DNA of 64,000 nt from Clostridium saudiense. GTDB taxonomy: Bacteria; Bacillota; Clostridia; Clostridiales; Clostridiaceae. The position numbers and the translations under genes are program-made. Shown here one piece after another: positions 35,212-46,051 of the stretch. Within the stretch, counting starts at the first letter, position 1. Each line of letters opens with the position of its first letter. The notes under the pieces were generated by a model. The model had not been told where the DNA came from. It saw nothing but the letters and a program-made list of their open reading frames with translations, and ran no database searches. Location: contig NZ_CBYM010000008.1 in assembly GCF_000577815.1 (NCBI RefSeq), positions 47,571-111,570 on the forward strand, given 5' to 3'.

Positions 35212-35742
35212 ATGACAAAAAAACAATTTGGGATTATCTTTACTCTAATGGCTTTGATAGTATGTGTAGGAGTTCTATCAATGAAATTAAATGAAAATGG
35301 ATTAAATGATCCAACAAGTTTAGAAGCTGTATTAAAACAAAATACAGATAAAACTAATGAAAGTGAGGCTTCAACAGAAGAAACATTAAGTACATCTGAA
35401 TATTTCTATAGCATGAGATTAACTAAAGAGCAACAAGACGATAAGTATGTTGATGATATGAAGGCTATTACTGAAGATGCTAATGCTTCTCAAGAATCTA
35501 AAGATGTTGCAAATAATGCTTTAGTTGCCAAAGCTAAGATGAAAGACCAAGAAAGCAGAGTAGAATCTGAAATAAGAAATAAAGGGTATGAAGATTCATT
35601 ATGTATGATTAATGATAATGGAACTGTTAAAGTATATGTAAAAGTTGATGATGTTTTAGCAGAAGAAGATGCTGCAACAATTAAAAAGATAGTAGAAGAT
35701 ATCACTACATTAAGTGATGTAGATATAACATCAATGAAATAA
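35212..35742 (+). CDS. spoIIIAH: Stage III sporulation protein AH
   Basis: A 176-residue bitopic protein with one N-terminal span (FGIIFTLMALIVCVGVLSM) and an external domain that binds forespore SpoIIQ in Bacillus. The Glu/Ser/Thr-rich linker precedes EYFYSMRLTKEQQDDKYVDD and the ring-building part (GYEDSLCMINDNGTVKVYVK). It closes the eight-gene operon. In Bacillus the accB-accC pair comes next; here an Asp23 gene follows after its own promoter. Confidence 0.95.
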   Translation: MTKKQFGIIFTLMALIVCVGVLSMKLNENGLNDPTSLEAVLKQNTDKTNESEASTEETLSTSEYFYSMRLTKEQQDDKYVDDMKAITEDANASQESKDVANNALVAKAKMKDQESRVESEIRNKGYEDSLCMINDNGTVKVYVKVDDVLAEEDAATIKKIVEDITTLSDVDITSMK

Positions 35743-35746
35743 TGCA

Positions 35747-35775
35747 TTGTAAAGTAATAACTCTTTTGTTATAAT
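35747..35775 (+). promoter_or_regulatory. Sigma-A promoter for the Asp23 gene
   Basis: TTGTAA (35747-35752), 17-base spacer, TATAAT (35770-35775), starting right after the spoIIIAH stop codon. It lets the next gene be expressed outside sporulation. Confidence 0.7.
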
Positions 35776-35826
35776 GAACATAAGTAAAAGTAGGTTTAAC
35801 AAGATAAACCTTTAGGAGGTTAGGGA

Positions 35827-36219
35827 ATGGAAAATGTAAACAATGAATCTGCAATAGGAATTGTTAAAATTTCTGACGAGGTTGTAAGTGTTATAGCAGA
35901 AATAGCGGCTGATGAAATTAAAGGAATCGTTGAAATTCCACATGGGGTTTCAAGTAACATATCACAAATTTTAAAAGGAAAAAAAGCTTCTAGTGGTAAA
36001 AGCGTAAAAGTTACATTAGAAGAAGATAAAGCTACAATTGAAATAAATGTAGCTGTAGAATATGGAATGAGAATTCCTGAAGTAGTTGCATCAGTTCAAG
36101 AAAATGTTAAAAGAACTGTTGAAGCTATGACTGGATTGAAAGTTGACAAAGTTAATGTTAATGTTCAAAACATATATGTTCCAAAACAAGAACAACCAGA
36201 AGCTGAAAAAGAAGTATAG
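35827..36219 (+). CDS. Asp23/Gls24 family protein (YqhY type)
   Basis: A 130-residue Asp23-domain protein. Family motifs are GIVKISDEVVSVIAEIAADE, the conserved IKGIVEIPHG, VEYGMRIPEVVASVQENVKR and the end VDKVNVNVQNIYVP. Bacillus YqhY lies at the same place before nusB and affects acetyl-CoA carboxylase regulation; whether that holds here is unknown, particularly as no accBC genes are adjacent. AGGAGG precedes the ATG, and a terminator follows, so it is monocistronic. Confidence 0.93.
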   Translation: MENVNNESAIGIVKISDEVVSVIAEIAADEIKGIVEIPHGVSSNISQILKGKKASSGKSVKVTLEEDKATIEINVAVEYGMRIPEVVASVQENVKRTVEAMTGLKVDKVNVNVQNIYVPKQEQPEAEKEV

Positions 36220-36536
36220 TTAAAAAAACCCTCTGATATTCAGAGGGTTTCTCAATGTATAAGGAAATATTATATCTTTCAGTAGATGATTAAGTTCAAT
36301 TAAAAAGTAAAATTTGAATTTTACTTTATGGAAGAAGTATTACAAAAAAACATGTGATATAATAATAAAAAATATTAAATTATTTATTAAAAATAAAAAA
36401 AAATGAAGTATGAAAGTATTATTTTTCTAGACAGAAATAAGATAATATTGTAATATACATATGTTTAATTAATGTAATATAAGCTTATAATACAGATAAG
36501 AAGATTATGTATATTATATATACCTAGGAGGAAGTT
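36220..36536. other. 317-base gap between the Asp23 gene and nusB
   Basis: Contains the terminator at 36226-36250, a second perfect hairpin AAAGTAAAAT-TTGA-ATTTTACTTT (36304-36327), an extended -10 TGATATAAT (36355-36363, no good -35) and a TATAAT (36486-36491) with only a weak TTTAAT about 17 bases upstream. These are candidate nusB promoters. The rest is very AT-rich, and I see no ORF or RNA gene. Confidence 0.5.
36226..36250 (+). terminator. Terminator after the Asp23 gene
   Basis: A perfect 11-bp stem AAACCCTCTGA / TCAGAGGGTTT with TAT loop (36226-36250). Only CTC follows, so the T run is the TTT in the stem; an upstream A run makes it more effective on the other strand. Confidence 0.75.
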
Positions 36537-36944
36537 ATGAAAAGACAAAAATCAAGAGAAAAAGCAATGGAACTGCTTTTTAGTATGGAATTAAGTAAAA
36601 ATACTTACGAGGAAACAATAGAAACATTCATAGAAGATTATGAAATGGATTTAAAAACTATAGATGTTGATTACATAAAAAATGTTGTAAAAGTTGTTAC
36701 TGACAATTTAGAAGATATTGATAGCAGAATAGTTAATGCGTTAGTGAACTGGAAATTAGATAGAGTTTCAAAAGTTAATTTAACAATATTAAGATTAGCT
36801 GTAGGTGAAATGTTATTTGTTGACGATGTACCAGGTAGTGTAGCAATTAACGAAGCTGTAGAATTAACTAAAAAGTATTCAGATGAAAAGAGTACATCTT
36901 TCGTAAATGGAGTTTTAGATAAAGTATTAAAAACTTTAGAGTAA
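36537..36944 (+). CDS. nusB: Transcription antitermination factor NusB
   Basis: A 135-residue all-helical RNA-binding protein that pairs with ribosomal protein S10 on rRNA boxA. Typical motifs are the N-terminal basic REKAMELLFSMELSK, KLDRVSKVNLTILRLAVGEM and the C-terminal VAINEAVELTKKYSDEKSTSFVNG, here ending NGVLDKVLK. AGGAGG precedes the ATG. It begins a tight run of genes (nusB-folD-xseA-xseB-ispA-dxs-tlyA-nadK-argR-recN) with short gaps or overlaps, the same order as in Bacillus. Confidence 0.97.
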   Translation: MKRQKSREKAMELLFSMELSKNTYEETIETFIEDYEMDLKTIDVDYIKNVVKVVTDNLEDIDSRIVNALVNWKLDRVSKVNLTILRLAVGEMLFVDDVPGSVAINEAVELTKKYSDEKSTSFVNGVLDKVLKTLE

Positions 36945-36969
36945 TAATTAATAAACTGGAGGGGCAAAA

Positions 36970-37818
36970 ATGGGTAAAAGAATAGATGGCAAAGAAATAG
37001 CTTTAGAAATAAAAGAGGAAATTAAAGAGTTTGTAAATAAGAGAAAAGAAAACAATTTAAATGTTCCTAAGGTAGCATCTATATTAGTTGGAAATGATGG
37101 AGGATCTTTATTTTATTTAAATAATCAAGAAAAGGTAGCAACATCATTAGGAATGGAATTTGAAAAAGTTCATTTAAATGAAGAAGTAACAGAAGAAGAA
37201 TTAATTAATAAGATAGATAAATTAAATAATGATAATACTGTTAGTGGAATAATTCTTCAATTACCATTACCAAAACATATAGATGAAAAGAAAGTTATAT
37301 CAGCTATATCTCCTAAGAAGGATGTTGATTGTTTAACATTTGTTAATCAAGGAAAGCTATATATGGGAGAAGATACTTTTATGCCATGTACGCCTAAATC
37401 GGTATTAACAATTTTAAAAAGCTTAAATATTAATTTAGAAGGTATGGAAGTTGTTGTTATTGGAAGAAGTAATATTGTTGGTAAGCCAGCTGGAGCATTA
37501 TTACTTAAGGAAAATTGTACAGTAACAATGTGCCATTCAAGAACTAAAAATTTAAGGGAAGTATGTAAAAGAGCAGACATTTTAGTTGTTGCAATTGGAA
37601 AGGCAAAGTTTGTAGATGAAAGCTTTGTAAAAGATGGAGCTATAGTAATAGACGTAGGAACAAACTCTGTTGAAGGAAAGATTACAGGGGATGTAGATTT
37701 TGATAAAGTTATTGATGTAGCTTCATTTGTTACTCCAGTTCCTGGCGGTGTAGGCGCGCTTACTACTACCTTACTTATGAAAAATGCATGTGAGGCTATA
37801 GAAAAGTATGAAGATTAA
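36970..37818 (+). CDS. folD: Bifunctional methylene-THF dehydrogenase/cyclohydrolase
   Basis: A 282-residue folate enzyme that converts 5,10-methylene-THF to 10-formyl-THF. Family marks: the Lys/Tyr region [49 protein letters not shown], the NADP fold [18 protein letters not shown] and the C-terminal [16 protein letters not shown]. All expected catalytic positions appear intact. TGGAGGGG precedes the ATG. Its last codons overlap the start of xseA by 11 bases. Confidence 0.98.
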   Translation: MGKRIDGKEIALEIKEEIKEFVNKRKENNLNVPKVASILVGNDGGSLFYLNNQEKVATSLGMEFEKVHLNEEVTEEELINKIDKLNNDNTVSGIILQLPLPKHIDEKKVISAISPKKDVDCLTFVNQGKLYMGEDTFMPCTPKSVLTILKSLNINLEGMEVVVIGRSNIVGKPAGALLLKENCTVTMCHSRTKNLREVCKRADILVVAIGKAKFVDESFVKDGAIVIDVGTNSVEGKITGDVDFDKVIDVASFVTPVPGGVGALTTTLLMKNACEAIEKYED

Positions 37819-39043
37819 AACCTTAACGGTATCTGAAGTTAATAATTATATAAAAAAAATATTAGATAATGATTTTATATTAAATAATCTTTCAGTTAGG
37901 GGAGAAATTTCTAATTTAAAATATCACTCAAGTGGTCATATTTATTTTTCATTAAAAGATGATAATAGCAAAATTAACTGTATTATGTTCAAAAGCAAAA
38001 GCTATGATTTAGATTTTGTTCTTAAAGAAGGTATGGCTGTAATAGTTTCTGGTAGAGCTTCTGTTTACTCTGCTAATGGAACTTTTCAGTTATACTGTGA
38101 TAGAATTGAACAAGAAGGACTAGGTGAGCTTCACATAAAGTTTGAAAAGCTAAAAGAAAAATTAAGTAGGGAGGGGTATTTTGATGAAGAACTTAAAAAA
38201 CCCCTTCCTAAAAATCCTTATAGAATCGGAGTAGTTACATCAGAAACTGGTGCAGCTATATGTGATATAATAAATGTTATACGAAGAAGAAATAGTAAAG
38301 TAGATATTGTTCTTTATCCAGCATTAGTGCAAGGAGAAGGGGCTTATAAAACTGTAATTGATGGGATTGAATATTTTAATAAGACTAAGAGTGTAGAAGT
38401 TATAATCATAGGAAGAGGCGGAGGATCGCTTGAAGAATTATGGAATTTCAATGAAGAAGCCTTAGCTTATGCAATCCATAAATCAAATTTACCCATAGTT
38501 TCAGCAGTAGGTCATGAGGTAGATTTTACAATATCTGATTTTGTATCAGATTTTAGAGCTGCTACACCTTCACAAGCAGCAGAGGTAGTTGTACCTTTAG
38601 AAAGAGAATTATATAGGGAAATTAATGAATTTGAAAATAAATTAAACTTTATTATAGATAGTAAATTATCTAGTGAAAAAAGAAAACTTATGAATTTAGA
38701 AAAAGTTTTAAGTTTAAATTCACCAAGTAGCAAAATAGCTAATGCATATATAGAAATAGATAATTTAAAAGAAAAAATAGAAAAAATTATAGCATTTAAA
38801 ATAAAGAGCAATAAAGAAAAAATATTTTCACTTAATAATGTATTAAATGCTCATAATCCAATAAATATATTAAGAAAAGGATATGCTATAATAGAAGATG
38901 AAAATGGAAAGATAATAAAAAGTAAAGATTTCTTTAGTGAAGATAAAGAAATTAAAATTTCTATGGAAGATGGATACGTTATAGGGAATTTTGTTCCAAT
39001 AGAAAAAGGGGGAAATTGTCATGGCCAAGAAGGAAAGTTATAA
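37808..39043 (+). CDS. xseA: Exodeoxyribonuclease VII large subunit
   Basis: A 411-residue protein with an N-terminal OB-fold ([35 protein letters not shown]), a catalytic domain ([61 protein letters not shown]) and a coiled-coil C-terminal half. With XseB it degrades single-stranded DNA. The start overlaps folD and has only a weak GAAAAG site, so it is probably translated by coupling. It overlaps xseB by 23 bases. Confidence 0.97.
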   Translation: MKIKTLTVSEVNNYIKKILDNDFILNNLSVRGEISNLKYHSSGHIYFSLKDDNSKINCIMFKSKSYDLDFVLKEGMAVIVSGRASVYSANGTFQLYCDRIEQEGLGELHIKFEKLKEKLSREGYFDEELKKPLPKNPYRIGVVTSETGAAICDIINVIRRRNSKVDIVLYPALVQGEGAYKTVIDGIEYFNKTKSVEVIIIGRGGGSLEELWNFNEEALAYAIHKSNLPIVSAVGHEVDFTISDFVSDFRAATPSQAAEVVVPLERELYREINEFENKLNFIIDSKLSSEKRKLMNLEKVLSLNSPSSKIANAYIEIDNLKEKIEKIIAFKIKSNKEKIFSLNNVLNAHNPINILRKGYAIIEDENGKIIKSKDFFSEDKEIKISMEDGYVIGNFVPIEKGGNCHGQEGKL

Positions 39044-39236
39044 TGAGATGCTAGAAAACTTAGAAGGCATTTTATCAACTTTAGAAAATGATGAATTAAG
39101 TTTAGAAGAAGCTATGAAGGAATATGAAAAAGGAAGCAAAATAGTAAATAAACTATATAAAACCCTAGATACTTTAGAAGGGAAATTTCTAACTATTAAA
39201 GAAAATTCTGAAGTTGTGAGGGAAAATGATGTTTAG
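39021..39236 (+). CDS. xseB: Exodeoxyribonuclease VII small subunit
   Basis: A 71-residue helical protein that binds the XseA coiled coil. Family motifs are [20 protein letters not shown], then [20 protein letters not shown]. It begins inside xseA behind GGGGGAAA, and its last codons overlap the start of ispA, a fully overlapping three-gene junction that suggests tight stoichiometry. Confidence 0.96.
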   Translation: MAKKESYNEMLENLEGILSTLENDELSLEEAMKEYEKGSKIVNKLYKTLDTLEGKFLTIKENSEVVRENDV

Positions 39237-40095
39237 TGAAATGAAAAAGGAAGTTAATACTTTTCTATTAAATTATTTTGAAAATAAAGGTAGTTTTAAT
39301 AAAGTAATTTATGATTCAGCTAGTTATAGTCTTAATATTGGTGGAAAAAGAATCAGACCTTTACTTATGTTGCTAACTTATAATATGTATAAAGAAAATT
39401 GGAGAGAAATATTAGAATTCTCTAGTGCAATAGAAATGATTCATACATATTCATTAATTCATGATGATTTACCTTGTATGGATAATGATGATTTAAGAAG
39501 AGGAAAGCCAACCAATCATAAGGTATATGGTGAGGATATTGCTGTATTAGCAGGAGATGCTTTATTGAATGAAGCAATGAATGTAATGATGAAATTTTCA
39601 TTAAATCATGGTAGAGAGGCATTAGTGGCATCTCAAAAGATAGCAGAAGCTGCGGGTGCAGAAGGAATGATTGGTGGTCAAGTCGTTGATATAATAAACG
39701 AAGGAAAAAAGATAAGTGAAGAAGAGCTTAGATATATGCATATGAAAAAGACAGGCGCACTTATTAAAGTTTCAATAGTAGCTGGTGCAATACTTGGTAA
39801 TGCATCAGAAGAAGAAATTGAATTATTAGAAAAGTTCGGGGAAAATTTAGGTTTAGCATTTCAAATTAAAGATGATATATTAGATGTTATTGGTAATACT
39901 GAAAAACTAGGCAAAAAAGTTTTAAGTGATGAAGAAAATGATAAGACTAATTTCATAAGTATGCATGGTTTGGATTATTGTATTAAGGAATGCGAAAGAC
40001 TAACTAATGAAAGTATTAATATACTAGATAGCTTATCTGTAAATACGGAAGCTTTAAAAATTTTAACTAAGGAACTTTTGGATAGAGAAAACTAA
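39226..40095 (+). CDS. ispA: Polyprenyl synthetase, farnesyl diphosphate synthase
   Basis: A 289-residue trans-prenyltransferase. The first Asp-rich motif is [21 protein letters not shown], quoted as [16 protein letters not shown], and the second is [22 protein letters not shown] is the isopentenyl diphosphate site. The residues before the first motif (MIHTYSL) fit a farnesyl or geranylgeranyl product. Two consecutive ATG codons (39226 and 39229) are possible; the second is better spaced from GAGGG. It is followed directly by dxs, which supplies the isoprenoid precursor pathway. Confidence 0.95.
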   Translation: MMFSEMKKEVNTFLLNYFENKGSFNKVIYDSASYSLNIGGKRIRPLLMLLTYNMYKENWREILEFSSAIEMIHTYSLIHDDLPCMDNDDLRRGKPTNHKVYGEDIAVLAGDALLNEAMNVMMKFSLNHGREALVASQKIAEAAGAEGMIGGQVVDIINEGKKISEEELRYMHMKKTGALIKVSIVAGAILGNASEEEIELLEKFGENLGLAFQIKDDILDVIGNTEKLGKKVLSDEENDKTNFISMHGLDYCIKECERLTNESINILDSLSVNTEALKILTKELLDREN

Positions 40096-40112
40096 ACAAA
40101 GGAATGGTAATT

Positions 40113-41972
40113 ATGTCAAAACTATTAGAGGATATAAATTCACCAACAGATGTTCATGCCTTGACTGATAAAGAGTTATATGAGCTTAGTAATGAAATAA
40201 GAAGCTTTTTAATAGATAAGGTATCAAAAACTGGAGGACATTTATCTTCAAATTTAGGTGTAGTAGAGTTAACGCTTAGTTTATATAAGAGCTTTAATTT
40301 TGAAGAAGATAAAATAGTATGGGATGTTGGACATCAAAGTTATGTGCATAAAATATTAACAGGAAGAAAAGATAAATTTGATACATTAAGAAAATATAAA
40401 GGTCTTTGTGGATTCCCTAAAATTAGTGAAAGCAAATACGATGCATTTGGAGTTGGGCATAGTAGTACTTCAATTTCAGCAGCTTTAGGAATAGCAAGAG
40501 CTAGAGATATAAAAAAAGAAAACTTCAATGTTATTGCAGTTATTGGCGATGGTGCATTAACTGGAGGAATGGCATTAGAAGCCCTTGATGATGTTGGATT
40601 TAATAAAACAAATATTATTATAGTTCTAAATGATAATCAAATGTCTATTTCTAAAAATGTAGGTGGTCTTTCAGATCATTTAAATAAACTTAGAGTAGGC
40701 CCAGGATATAATAAGCTAAAAGAAGATATTAATAGTACACTTAGCCATAGTGATGCAGGAAAAACTGTAGTTGAGTGTTTACATAGAGTTAAAGATAGTA
40801 TTAAACATTTATTAGTTCCACCAATGTTATTTGAAAATATGGGAGTTAAATATATTGGACCTATAGATGGGCATAATATAGAATTAATGAATGATGTATT
40901 TACTAAAGCAAAGCAAATAAAAGGTCCAGTTATAATTCATACTATTACCCAAAAAGGTAAAGGTTATGAGTATGCTGAACAAAATCCAAATAAATTTCAT
41001 GGAGTTTCTCCTTTTGATTTAGAAAGTGGAGAAGCATTTATGCCTTCAAAAAAGACATATTCAAAAGTATTTGGAGATACAATGATAGAGCTTGCAAAAA
41101 GTAATAGTGATATAGTTGCAATTACTGCAGCCATGCCTGATGGTACAGGCTTAAAAGAGTTTGCAAAAGAATATAAGGATAGATTTTTTGATGTAGGAAT
41201 AGCAGAGCAACATGCAGTTACACTTGCTGCAGGTATGGCATCTGCAGGTTTAAGACCAGTTTTTGCAGTGTACTCAACATTTTTACAAAGGGGCTATGAT
41301 CAAATAGTTCATGATGTGTGTATTCAAAATTTACCTGTAGTATTTGCAATTGATAGAGCCGGTATTGTAGGAGATGATGGTGAAACTCATCAAGGAGTTT
41401 TTGATTTATCATATTTATCTGCTATACCTAATATGACAATTTTAGCACCAAAACATTTAGAGGAGTTACCTTTAATGCTTAAATGGGCATTAAATCAAAA
41501 CAGTCCAATAGCAATAAGATATCCAAGAGGTGCTGATTGTGTTAAAGATATTAATCCTATAACTGAAATAAAATATGGAAAATGGGAAAAAATAATAAGC
41601 GGTGATAAAATTGCAATAATTGCTGTTGGTAAAATGGTTCAACATGCAATGATAGCTTCAGATTCATTAAAGGATAAAGGAATAAATCCAACAGTAATAG
41701 GAGCTACTTTCGTTAAACCGATAGATACAGAAATGTTAAAAGAATTGTCTACTCAAGGATATGATATTATCACAATTGAAGACAATGCTATAAATGGCGG
41801 TTTTGGAAGCTATGTTTTAATGGAATTAAGCAAACTTGATTTTAAAGGTAAGTTTAAAGCTTTAGGATATGGTGATAGTTTTGTTCCACATGGAGATGTG
41901 GAGTTATTATATAGGGATGCGGAGTTAGATCCAGAATCAATAGAAAAGTGCGTTATAAACGTTATGAAATAA
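40113..41972 (+). CDS. dxs: 1-deoxy-D-xylulose-5-phosphate synthase
   Basis: A 619-residue thiamine-diphosphate enzyme that condenses pyruvate and glyceraldehyde 3-phosphate, the first step of the MEP pathway. The thiamine site is [20 protein letters not shown] plus [23 protein letters not shown] lies near the N-terminus, and the transketolase pyrimidine domain has [18 protein letters not shown] and [15 protein letters not shown]. The C-terminal part ([18 protein letters not shown]) is normal. ATG 40113 lies nine bases after AAAGGA; an ATG three codons earlier is too close. Confidence 0.98.
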   Translation: MSKLLEDINSPTDVHALTDKELYELSNEIRSFLIDKVSKTGGHLSSNLGVVELTLSLYKSFNFEEDKIVWDVGHQSYVHKILTGRKDKFDTLRKYKGLCGFPKISESKYDAFGVGHSSTSISAALGIARARDIKKENFNVIAVIGDGALTGGMALEALDDVGFNKTNIIIVLNDNQMSISKNVGGLSDHLNKLRVGPGYNKLKEDINSTLSHSDAGKTVVECLHRVKDSIKHLLVPPMLFENMGVKYIGPIDGHNIELMNDVFTKAKQIKGPVIIHTITQKGKGYEYAEQNPNKFHGVSPFDLESGEAFMPSKKTYSKVFGDTMIELAKSNSDIVAITAAMPDGTGLKEFAKEYKDRFFDVGIAEQHAVTLAAGMASAGLRPVFAVYSTFLQRGYDQIVHDVCIQNLPVVFAIDRAGIVGDDGETHQGVFDLSYLSAIPNMTILAPKHLEELPLMLKWALNQNSPIAIRYPRGADCVKDINPITEIKYGKWEKIISGDKIAIIAVGKMVQHAMIASDSLKDKGINPTVIGATFVKPIDTEMLKELSTQGYDIITIEDNAINGGFGSYVLMELSKLDFKGKFKALGYGDSFVPHGDVELLYRDAELDPESIEKCVINVMK

Positions 41973-41983
41973 AGGAGAAGAAT

Positions 41984-42793
41984 ATGGCATCAAAAAAAGA
42001 AAGATTAGATGTATTATTAGTTGACAAAGGTATTTGTACATCGAGAGAAAGAGCAAAAACTAATATTATGGCAGGACTTATATTTGTTGATGGACAGAGA
42101 GTTGATAAGGCTGGAGAAAAAGTAAGTGTTGATGCAGATATAGTTTTTAAGGGTGAAGAACTTAAGTACGTAAGCCGTGGTGGATTAAAATTAGAAAAAG
42201 CAATGAATACTTTTGGAATAGATCTTACTAATAAAGTATGTATGGATATAGGTGCTTCAACAGGAGGATTTACAGATTGTATGCTTCAAAATCATGCAAG
42301 TAAAGTATTTTCAGTAGATGTTGGTTATGGACAGTTTGCTTGGAAGTTAAGAACAGATGAAAGAGTTGTTTGCATGGAGAGAACAAATATAAGATATGTA
42401 ACTCCAGAAGATATTGGTGTGCCATTAGATTTTGCATCAATAGATGTATCATTTATTTCATTAAGAACAATAATGCCTGCAGTTAAAAATCTTTTAGGTG
42501 ACAAAGGTGAAGTTGTTGCACTAATAAAACCACAGTTTGAAGCTGGAAGAGAAAAGGTAGGGAAAAAAGGTGTTGTAAGAGACATAGAAGTTCATTTAGA
42601 GGTTGTAAATAAAATTGTAAACTTCTTAATTGAAAATGACTTTAATGTTTTAGGATTAAGTTTCTCACCAATTAAAGGGCCAGAAGGTAATAGGGAATAT
42701 TTAGTTTACTTTACAAAAGATAAAGAAAAAGAAGGCACTTTTGAACTAAGTCAAATTGATGATGTAGTAAGAGAATCACATAGCCAGCTATAA
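41984..42793 (+). CDS. tlyA: TlyA family RNA 2'-O-methyltransferase
   Basis: A 269-residue protein with an N-terminal S4 RNA-binding domain (RLDVLLVDKGICTSRERAK) and an FtsJ/RrmJ-like methyltransferase domain: YVSRGGLKLEKAM, CMDIGASTGGFTDCMLQNHA, VFSVDVGYGQFAWKLRTD, ALIKPQFEAGREKVGKKGVV. Catalytic K-D-K-E positions are consistent with rRNA 2'-O-ribose methylation; in mycobacteria TlyA methylates 16S and 23S rRNA. ATG 41984 follows AAAGGAGA; an in-frame GTG 12 codons earlier lies within dxs and lacks a site. A 9-bp hairpin overlaps the stop codon. Confidence 0.94.
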   Translation: MASKKERLDVLLVDKGICTSRERAKTNIMAGLIFVDGQRVDKAGEKVSVDADIVFKGEELKYVSRGGLKLEKAMNTFGIDLTNKVCMDIGASTGGFTDCMLQNHASKVFSVDVGYGQFAWKLRTDERVVCMERTNIRYVTPEDIGVPLDFASIDVSFISLRTIMPAVKNLLGDKGEVVALIKPQFEAGREKVGKKGVVRDIEVHLEVVNKIVNFLIENDFNVLGLSFSPIKGPEGNREYLVYFTKDKEKEGTFELSQIDDVVRESHSQL

Positions 42794-42804
42794 ATGCTGG
42801 CTAT
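42780..42804 (+). repeat. Hairpin overlapping the tlyA stop codon
   Basis: ATAGCCAGC (42780-42788), loop TATAAAT, GCTGGCTAT (42796-42804): a perfect 9-bp stem whose 5' arm is the last tlyA codons. No T run follows, so it is an mRNA stem-loop rather than an evident terminator. Confidence 0.6.
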
Positions 42805-42835
42805 AGGTATATAGCAAATAATAAAAGGAGTTAAT

Positions 42836-43666
42836 ATGAAAAATATTATAGTAGCATTAAATCCTTCAAAAGATAAAGATGGTAAGATATTATCTTTAGT
42901 TATAGAGGAAATTACAAAGGTGTTTAAATATTCAAAAATTACTGTATTAAATAGTTATGAGATGAGTAAATATAAATTTGATAATAAACTTGATTTGCTA
43001 ATAGTTTTAGGGGGAGACGGTACATTACTAGGTATAGCTAGAGATATAAATGGAAGATATGATGTACCAATCTTAGGAGTGAATATTGGAAATTTAGGTT
43101 TTTTATCTAGTATAGAAATACAGGATTTTGGCGAAGCTTTAAATAAGATAAAAAATGGACACTATACTATTCAAAATAGAATCCTTTTAGAATGTACAAT
43201 GTTAAATGATGAAAATAATGAAAAAGGTAAAGCTTTAAATGATGTAGTTATTGCAAGAGGTACATTATCAAGAATGGTTAAATTTGAAGTGTTTATCGAT
43301 AATAAGCTTTATTATAGATTTAAAGGTGATGGAATAATAATTGCAACTCCTACTGGATCAACTGGATATTCATTTTCAGCAGGAGGACCATTTATTTATC
43401 CTGATGTAGATGTAATTACATTGACTCCTATTTGTCCACATACAAGGGGAATGCAACCTATAGTTTTAAAAAGTAGTAGTGAAATACTTATAAAAGCAGA
43501 AAATTATAATGGAGAAATTTATTTAACCTTTGATGGACAAGAAGCTAAACAAATTAATGATAATACATCCATAATAATAAAAAAATCTGATTATTTAGCA
43601 AAAATTATGTTATTTGATAACTATGATTATTTTAATGTTTTAAGACAAAAAATATTAGATAATTAA
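42836..43666 (+). CDS. nadK: NAD kinase
   Basis: A 276-residue enzyme that phosphorylates NAD to NADP. Diagnostic motifs are the catalytic [47 protein letters not shown] and [17 protein letters not shown], then [16 protein letters not shown]. All are intact and length is standard. AAAGGAG precedes the ATG. It lies between tlyA and argR, as in many Firmicutes. Confidence 0.97.
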   Translation: MKNIIVALNPSKDKDGKILSLVIEEITKVFKYSKITVLNSYEMSKYKFDNKLDLLIVLGGDGTLLGIARDINGRYDVPILGVNIGNLGFLSSIEIQDFGEALNKIKNGHYTIQNRILLECTMLNDENNEKGKALNDVVIARGTLSRMVKFEVFIDNKLYYRFKGDGIIIATPTGSTGYSFSAGGPFIYPDVDVITLTPICPHTRGMQPIVLKSSSEILIKAENYNGEIYLTFDGQEAKQINDNTSIIIKKSDYLAKIMLFDNYDYFNVLRQKILDN

Positions 43667-43703
43667 AAAAAGAAAAGAATTACAGATGGAGAAGGTGATT
43701 AAT

Positions 43704-44153
43704 TTGAAGTCCAAAAGACACAATCAAATTTTAGATATTATTAATAATAATGATATAGAAACACAAGAAGAGTTAGCAGAAGCACTTAAGAAATCTGGAT
43801 ATGATGTAACACAAGCAACAGTATCAAGAGATATAAAATTATTAAAGCTTGTTAAGATGCAAAGTGAAAATGGTAAATATAAATATAGTGCACCAACAAA
43901 AGAGGAAAGAGGTATAAATGATAAATTATATAGCATATTAAAAAATGCTGCAATTTCTGCAGAACAAGTTGATAAGTTTGTTGTTGTAAAAACTTTAACA
44001 GGTGCAGCATCAGCAGCAGCAGAAGCTATAGATAGTTTATATACTAACGATGTTGCTGGTACTATTGCAGGAGATAATACAATTTTTGTTTTAGTAAGAA
44101 CTGATGAAAAGGCTTTAGAACTTATTTCTAAGATAAGAAAGATGATTTCTTAA
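43704..44153 (+). CDS. argR: Arginine repressor
   Basis: A 149-residue ArgR/AhrC repressor. The winged-helix DNA-binding domain is [20 protein letters not shown], then [20 protein letters not shown]; the C-terminal hexamerisation and arginine-binding domain has [13 protein letters not shown] and [15 protein letters not shown]. The start is TTG 43704, giving [10 protein letters not shown], behind GAAGGTG; the longer ATG 43686 would place that ribosome binding site inside the gene. It controls arginine genes and in many clostridia also catabolism. Confidence 0.96.
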   Translation: MKSKRHNQILDIINNNDIETQEELAEALKKSGYDVTQATVSRDIKLLKLVKMQSENGKYKYSAPTKEERGINDKLYSILKNAAISAEQVDKFVVVKTLTGAASAAAEAIDSLYTNDVAGTIAGDNTIFVLVRTDEKALELISKIRKMIS

Positions 44154-44173
44154 TTATTTAAAGGTGGGGTATA

Positions 44174-45868
44174 ATGCTAGTTGAATTAAATATTAAAAAT
44201 TTCGCGTTAATTCAAGAGTTATCGGTAGAGTTTGGTGCGGGATTCAATATATTATCAGGAGAAACCGGTGCAGGTAAATCAATTCTTATTGATACTATAG
44301 ATTATGTATTAGGTGGAAAGTTTTCTAAAGATCAAATAAGATATGGTGAAGATAAAACAATTGTTGAAGCTGTTTTTTCTATAGAAAATGATGAAGTTTA
44401 TGAAGTATTAGATGAATTATCTATAGATAGAGATGAAATGCTTATTATTAGAAGAGAAACAACTCTAAATGGTAAAAGCATTATTAAAGTTAACAATAGA
44501 AGTATTGTTTTATCTCAATTAAAAAGGATTAGAGAAAAACTTTTAGATATCCATGGCCAGCATCAAAATCAAAATTTACTTAATAGAGGAACTCATATTC
44601 TATATGTAGATGAATTTTATCATGAAAAAATAAAAGATTTACTTAGTGAATTTGAAGAGTTAAGACATGTATATATAGAAAATATTGAAAAGATAAACGA
44701 GTTAAAAGGTAATGAAGATAGAGAAAAATTAGCAGACTATATTAAGTTCCAAATTGAAGATATAGAAAAAGCTAATCTAAAAATTAATGAAGAAGAGGAT
44801 CTTAAAGATGAATTCAATATGCTTTCAAATGCTGAAAAAATTTCTAATAGCTTAGTTAAATCATATGGGTATTTAAATTCATCTAATGATGGAATTTCTG
44901 TATTAGAAGGACTATCAAAGGTTATATCGGAATTATCATTAGTAGAAAATGTTTCAGAAGTAATTAAAGAAAAGAAAAATCAAATTGAAGAAGCATTTTA
45001 TAATTTAGAAGAAGTAACAAGAGAAATTCGTGATATTGGTAGTGAAATAACTTATGACGAAGATAGATTAGCACAAATAAATGAAAGAATTTATAGTATA
45101 GGAATTTATAAAAAGAAATATGGAAATTCAATAAGAGAAATCCTAGAAAATTTAAAAAATTTAAAAGAAAAATATAATGAATTAGTTAATAGTGAAGAAA
45201 TAATTAACAAATTAAAAGAAGAGCAAAGAAAACTTGAAGAAAAAATGAAGGTTATAGGTGAAAAACTTCATAATTTAAGAGTTGAAGCAAGTGAAATATT
45301 AGAAGTTAACATAAAAAAAGAATTGTCTTATGTTGGGCTTGAAAAAGCTATAATTAAAATAGAAGTTCTTTTAACTGAAAATATGAATAGTAGAGGATAT
45401 GATGAAGTACAATTTTTAGTTTCTGCAAATCCAGGAGAACCATTAAAGCCATTAGAGAAAGTACTATCTGGTGGTGAGCTTTCAAGAATAATGTTAGCTT
45501 TAAAATGTGTTTTTGTAGATAAGGATAAAATTCCTACATTAATTTTTGACGAAATAGATACTGGTATAAGTGGAACTATAGGAAAACGTGTTGGTGAAAA
45601 AATGTACGAAGTATCAATAAAACACCAAGTTTTATGTATTACACATTTACCACAAATTGCAGCACTTTCAGATAATCATTACTTTGTTTCTAAGGAAGTA
45701 TTAAATGGAAAAACATTTACTGGAATTAGAATGCTAAATAGAGATGATAAAATTAGGGAAATTGCTAAAATGGTTGGTGGAGATGAAATTAGTGATGTTA
45801 CTATCGAAAATGCATCAGAAATGGTGAAATTTGCCGAAATAAAAAAGAAAGAGATGAAAAATAATTAG
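44174..45868 (+). CDS. recN: DNA repair protein RecN
   Basis: A 564-residue SMC-like ATPase that acts early at double-strand breaks. Walker A is GETGAGKSILIDTIDYVLGG, the Q-loop region HGQHQNQNLLN, a long coiled coil runs from about residues 150 to 370, the ABC signature is LSGGELSRIMLALKCVF and Walker B is TLIFDEIDTGISG. Motifs are complete. AGGTGGGG precedes the ATG. A terminator follows, so spoIVB is probably a separate transcript. Confidence 0.97.
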   Translation: MLVELNIKNFALIQELSVEFGAGFNILSGETGAGKSILIDTIDYVLGGKFSKDQIRYGEDKTIVEAVFSIENDEVYEVLDELSIDRDEMLIIRRETTLNGKSIIKVNNRSIVLSQLKRIREKLLDIHGQHQNQNLLNRGTHILYVDEFYHEKIKDLLSEFEELRHVYIENIEKINELKGNEDREKLADYIKFQIEDIEKANLKINEEEDLKDEFNMLSNAEKISNSLVKSYGYLNSSNDGISVLEGLSKVISELSLVENVSEVIKEKKNQIEEAFYNLEEVTREIRDIGSEITYDEDRLAQINERIYSIGIYKKKYGNSIREILENLKNLKEKYNELVNSEEIINKLKEEQRKLEEKMKVIGEKLHNLRVEASEILEVNIKKELSYVGLEKAIIKIEVLLTENMNSRGYDEVQFLVSANPGEPLKPLEKVLSGGELSRIMLALKCVFVDKDKIPTLIFDEIDTGISGTIGKRVGEKMYEVSIKHQVLCITHLPQIAALSDNHYFVSKEVLNGKTFTGIRMLNRDDKIREIAKMVGGDEISDVTIENASEMVKFAEIKKKEMKNN

Positions 45869-45903
45869 CTTTTATATACATAAGGCTTTGAAATACTGCA
45901 AAC

Positions 45904-45942
45904 AATAAAATCATGGTAATTTATCATGGTTTTATTTTTTTT
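45904..45942 (+). terminator. Terminator after recN
   Basis: AATAAAATCATG pairs with CATGGTTTTATT (one G-U), loop of nine bases, followed by a run of T. It ends the nusB-recN operon. Confidence 0.8.
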
Positions 45943-46051
45943 ATATAAAATGTATTTAAATATAAATTTTTAACTATGTTAACAGAGTTATTACAGCATA
46001 TAAAGATAGTATAGCGGGAAAATTAATGTCAGAAGGCAAGGAGGAGATAAA

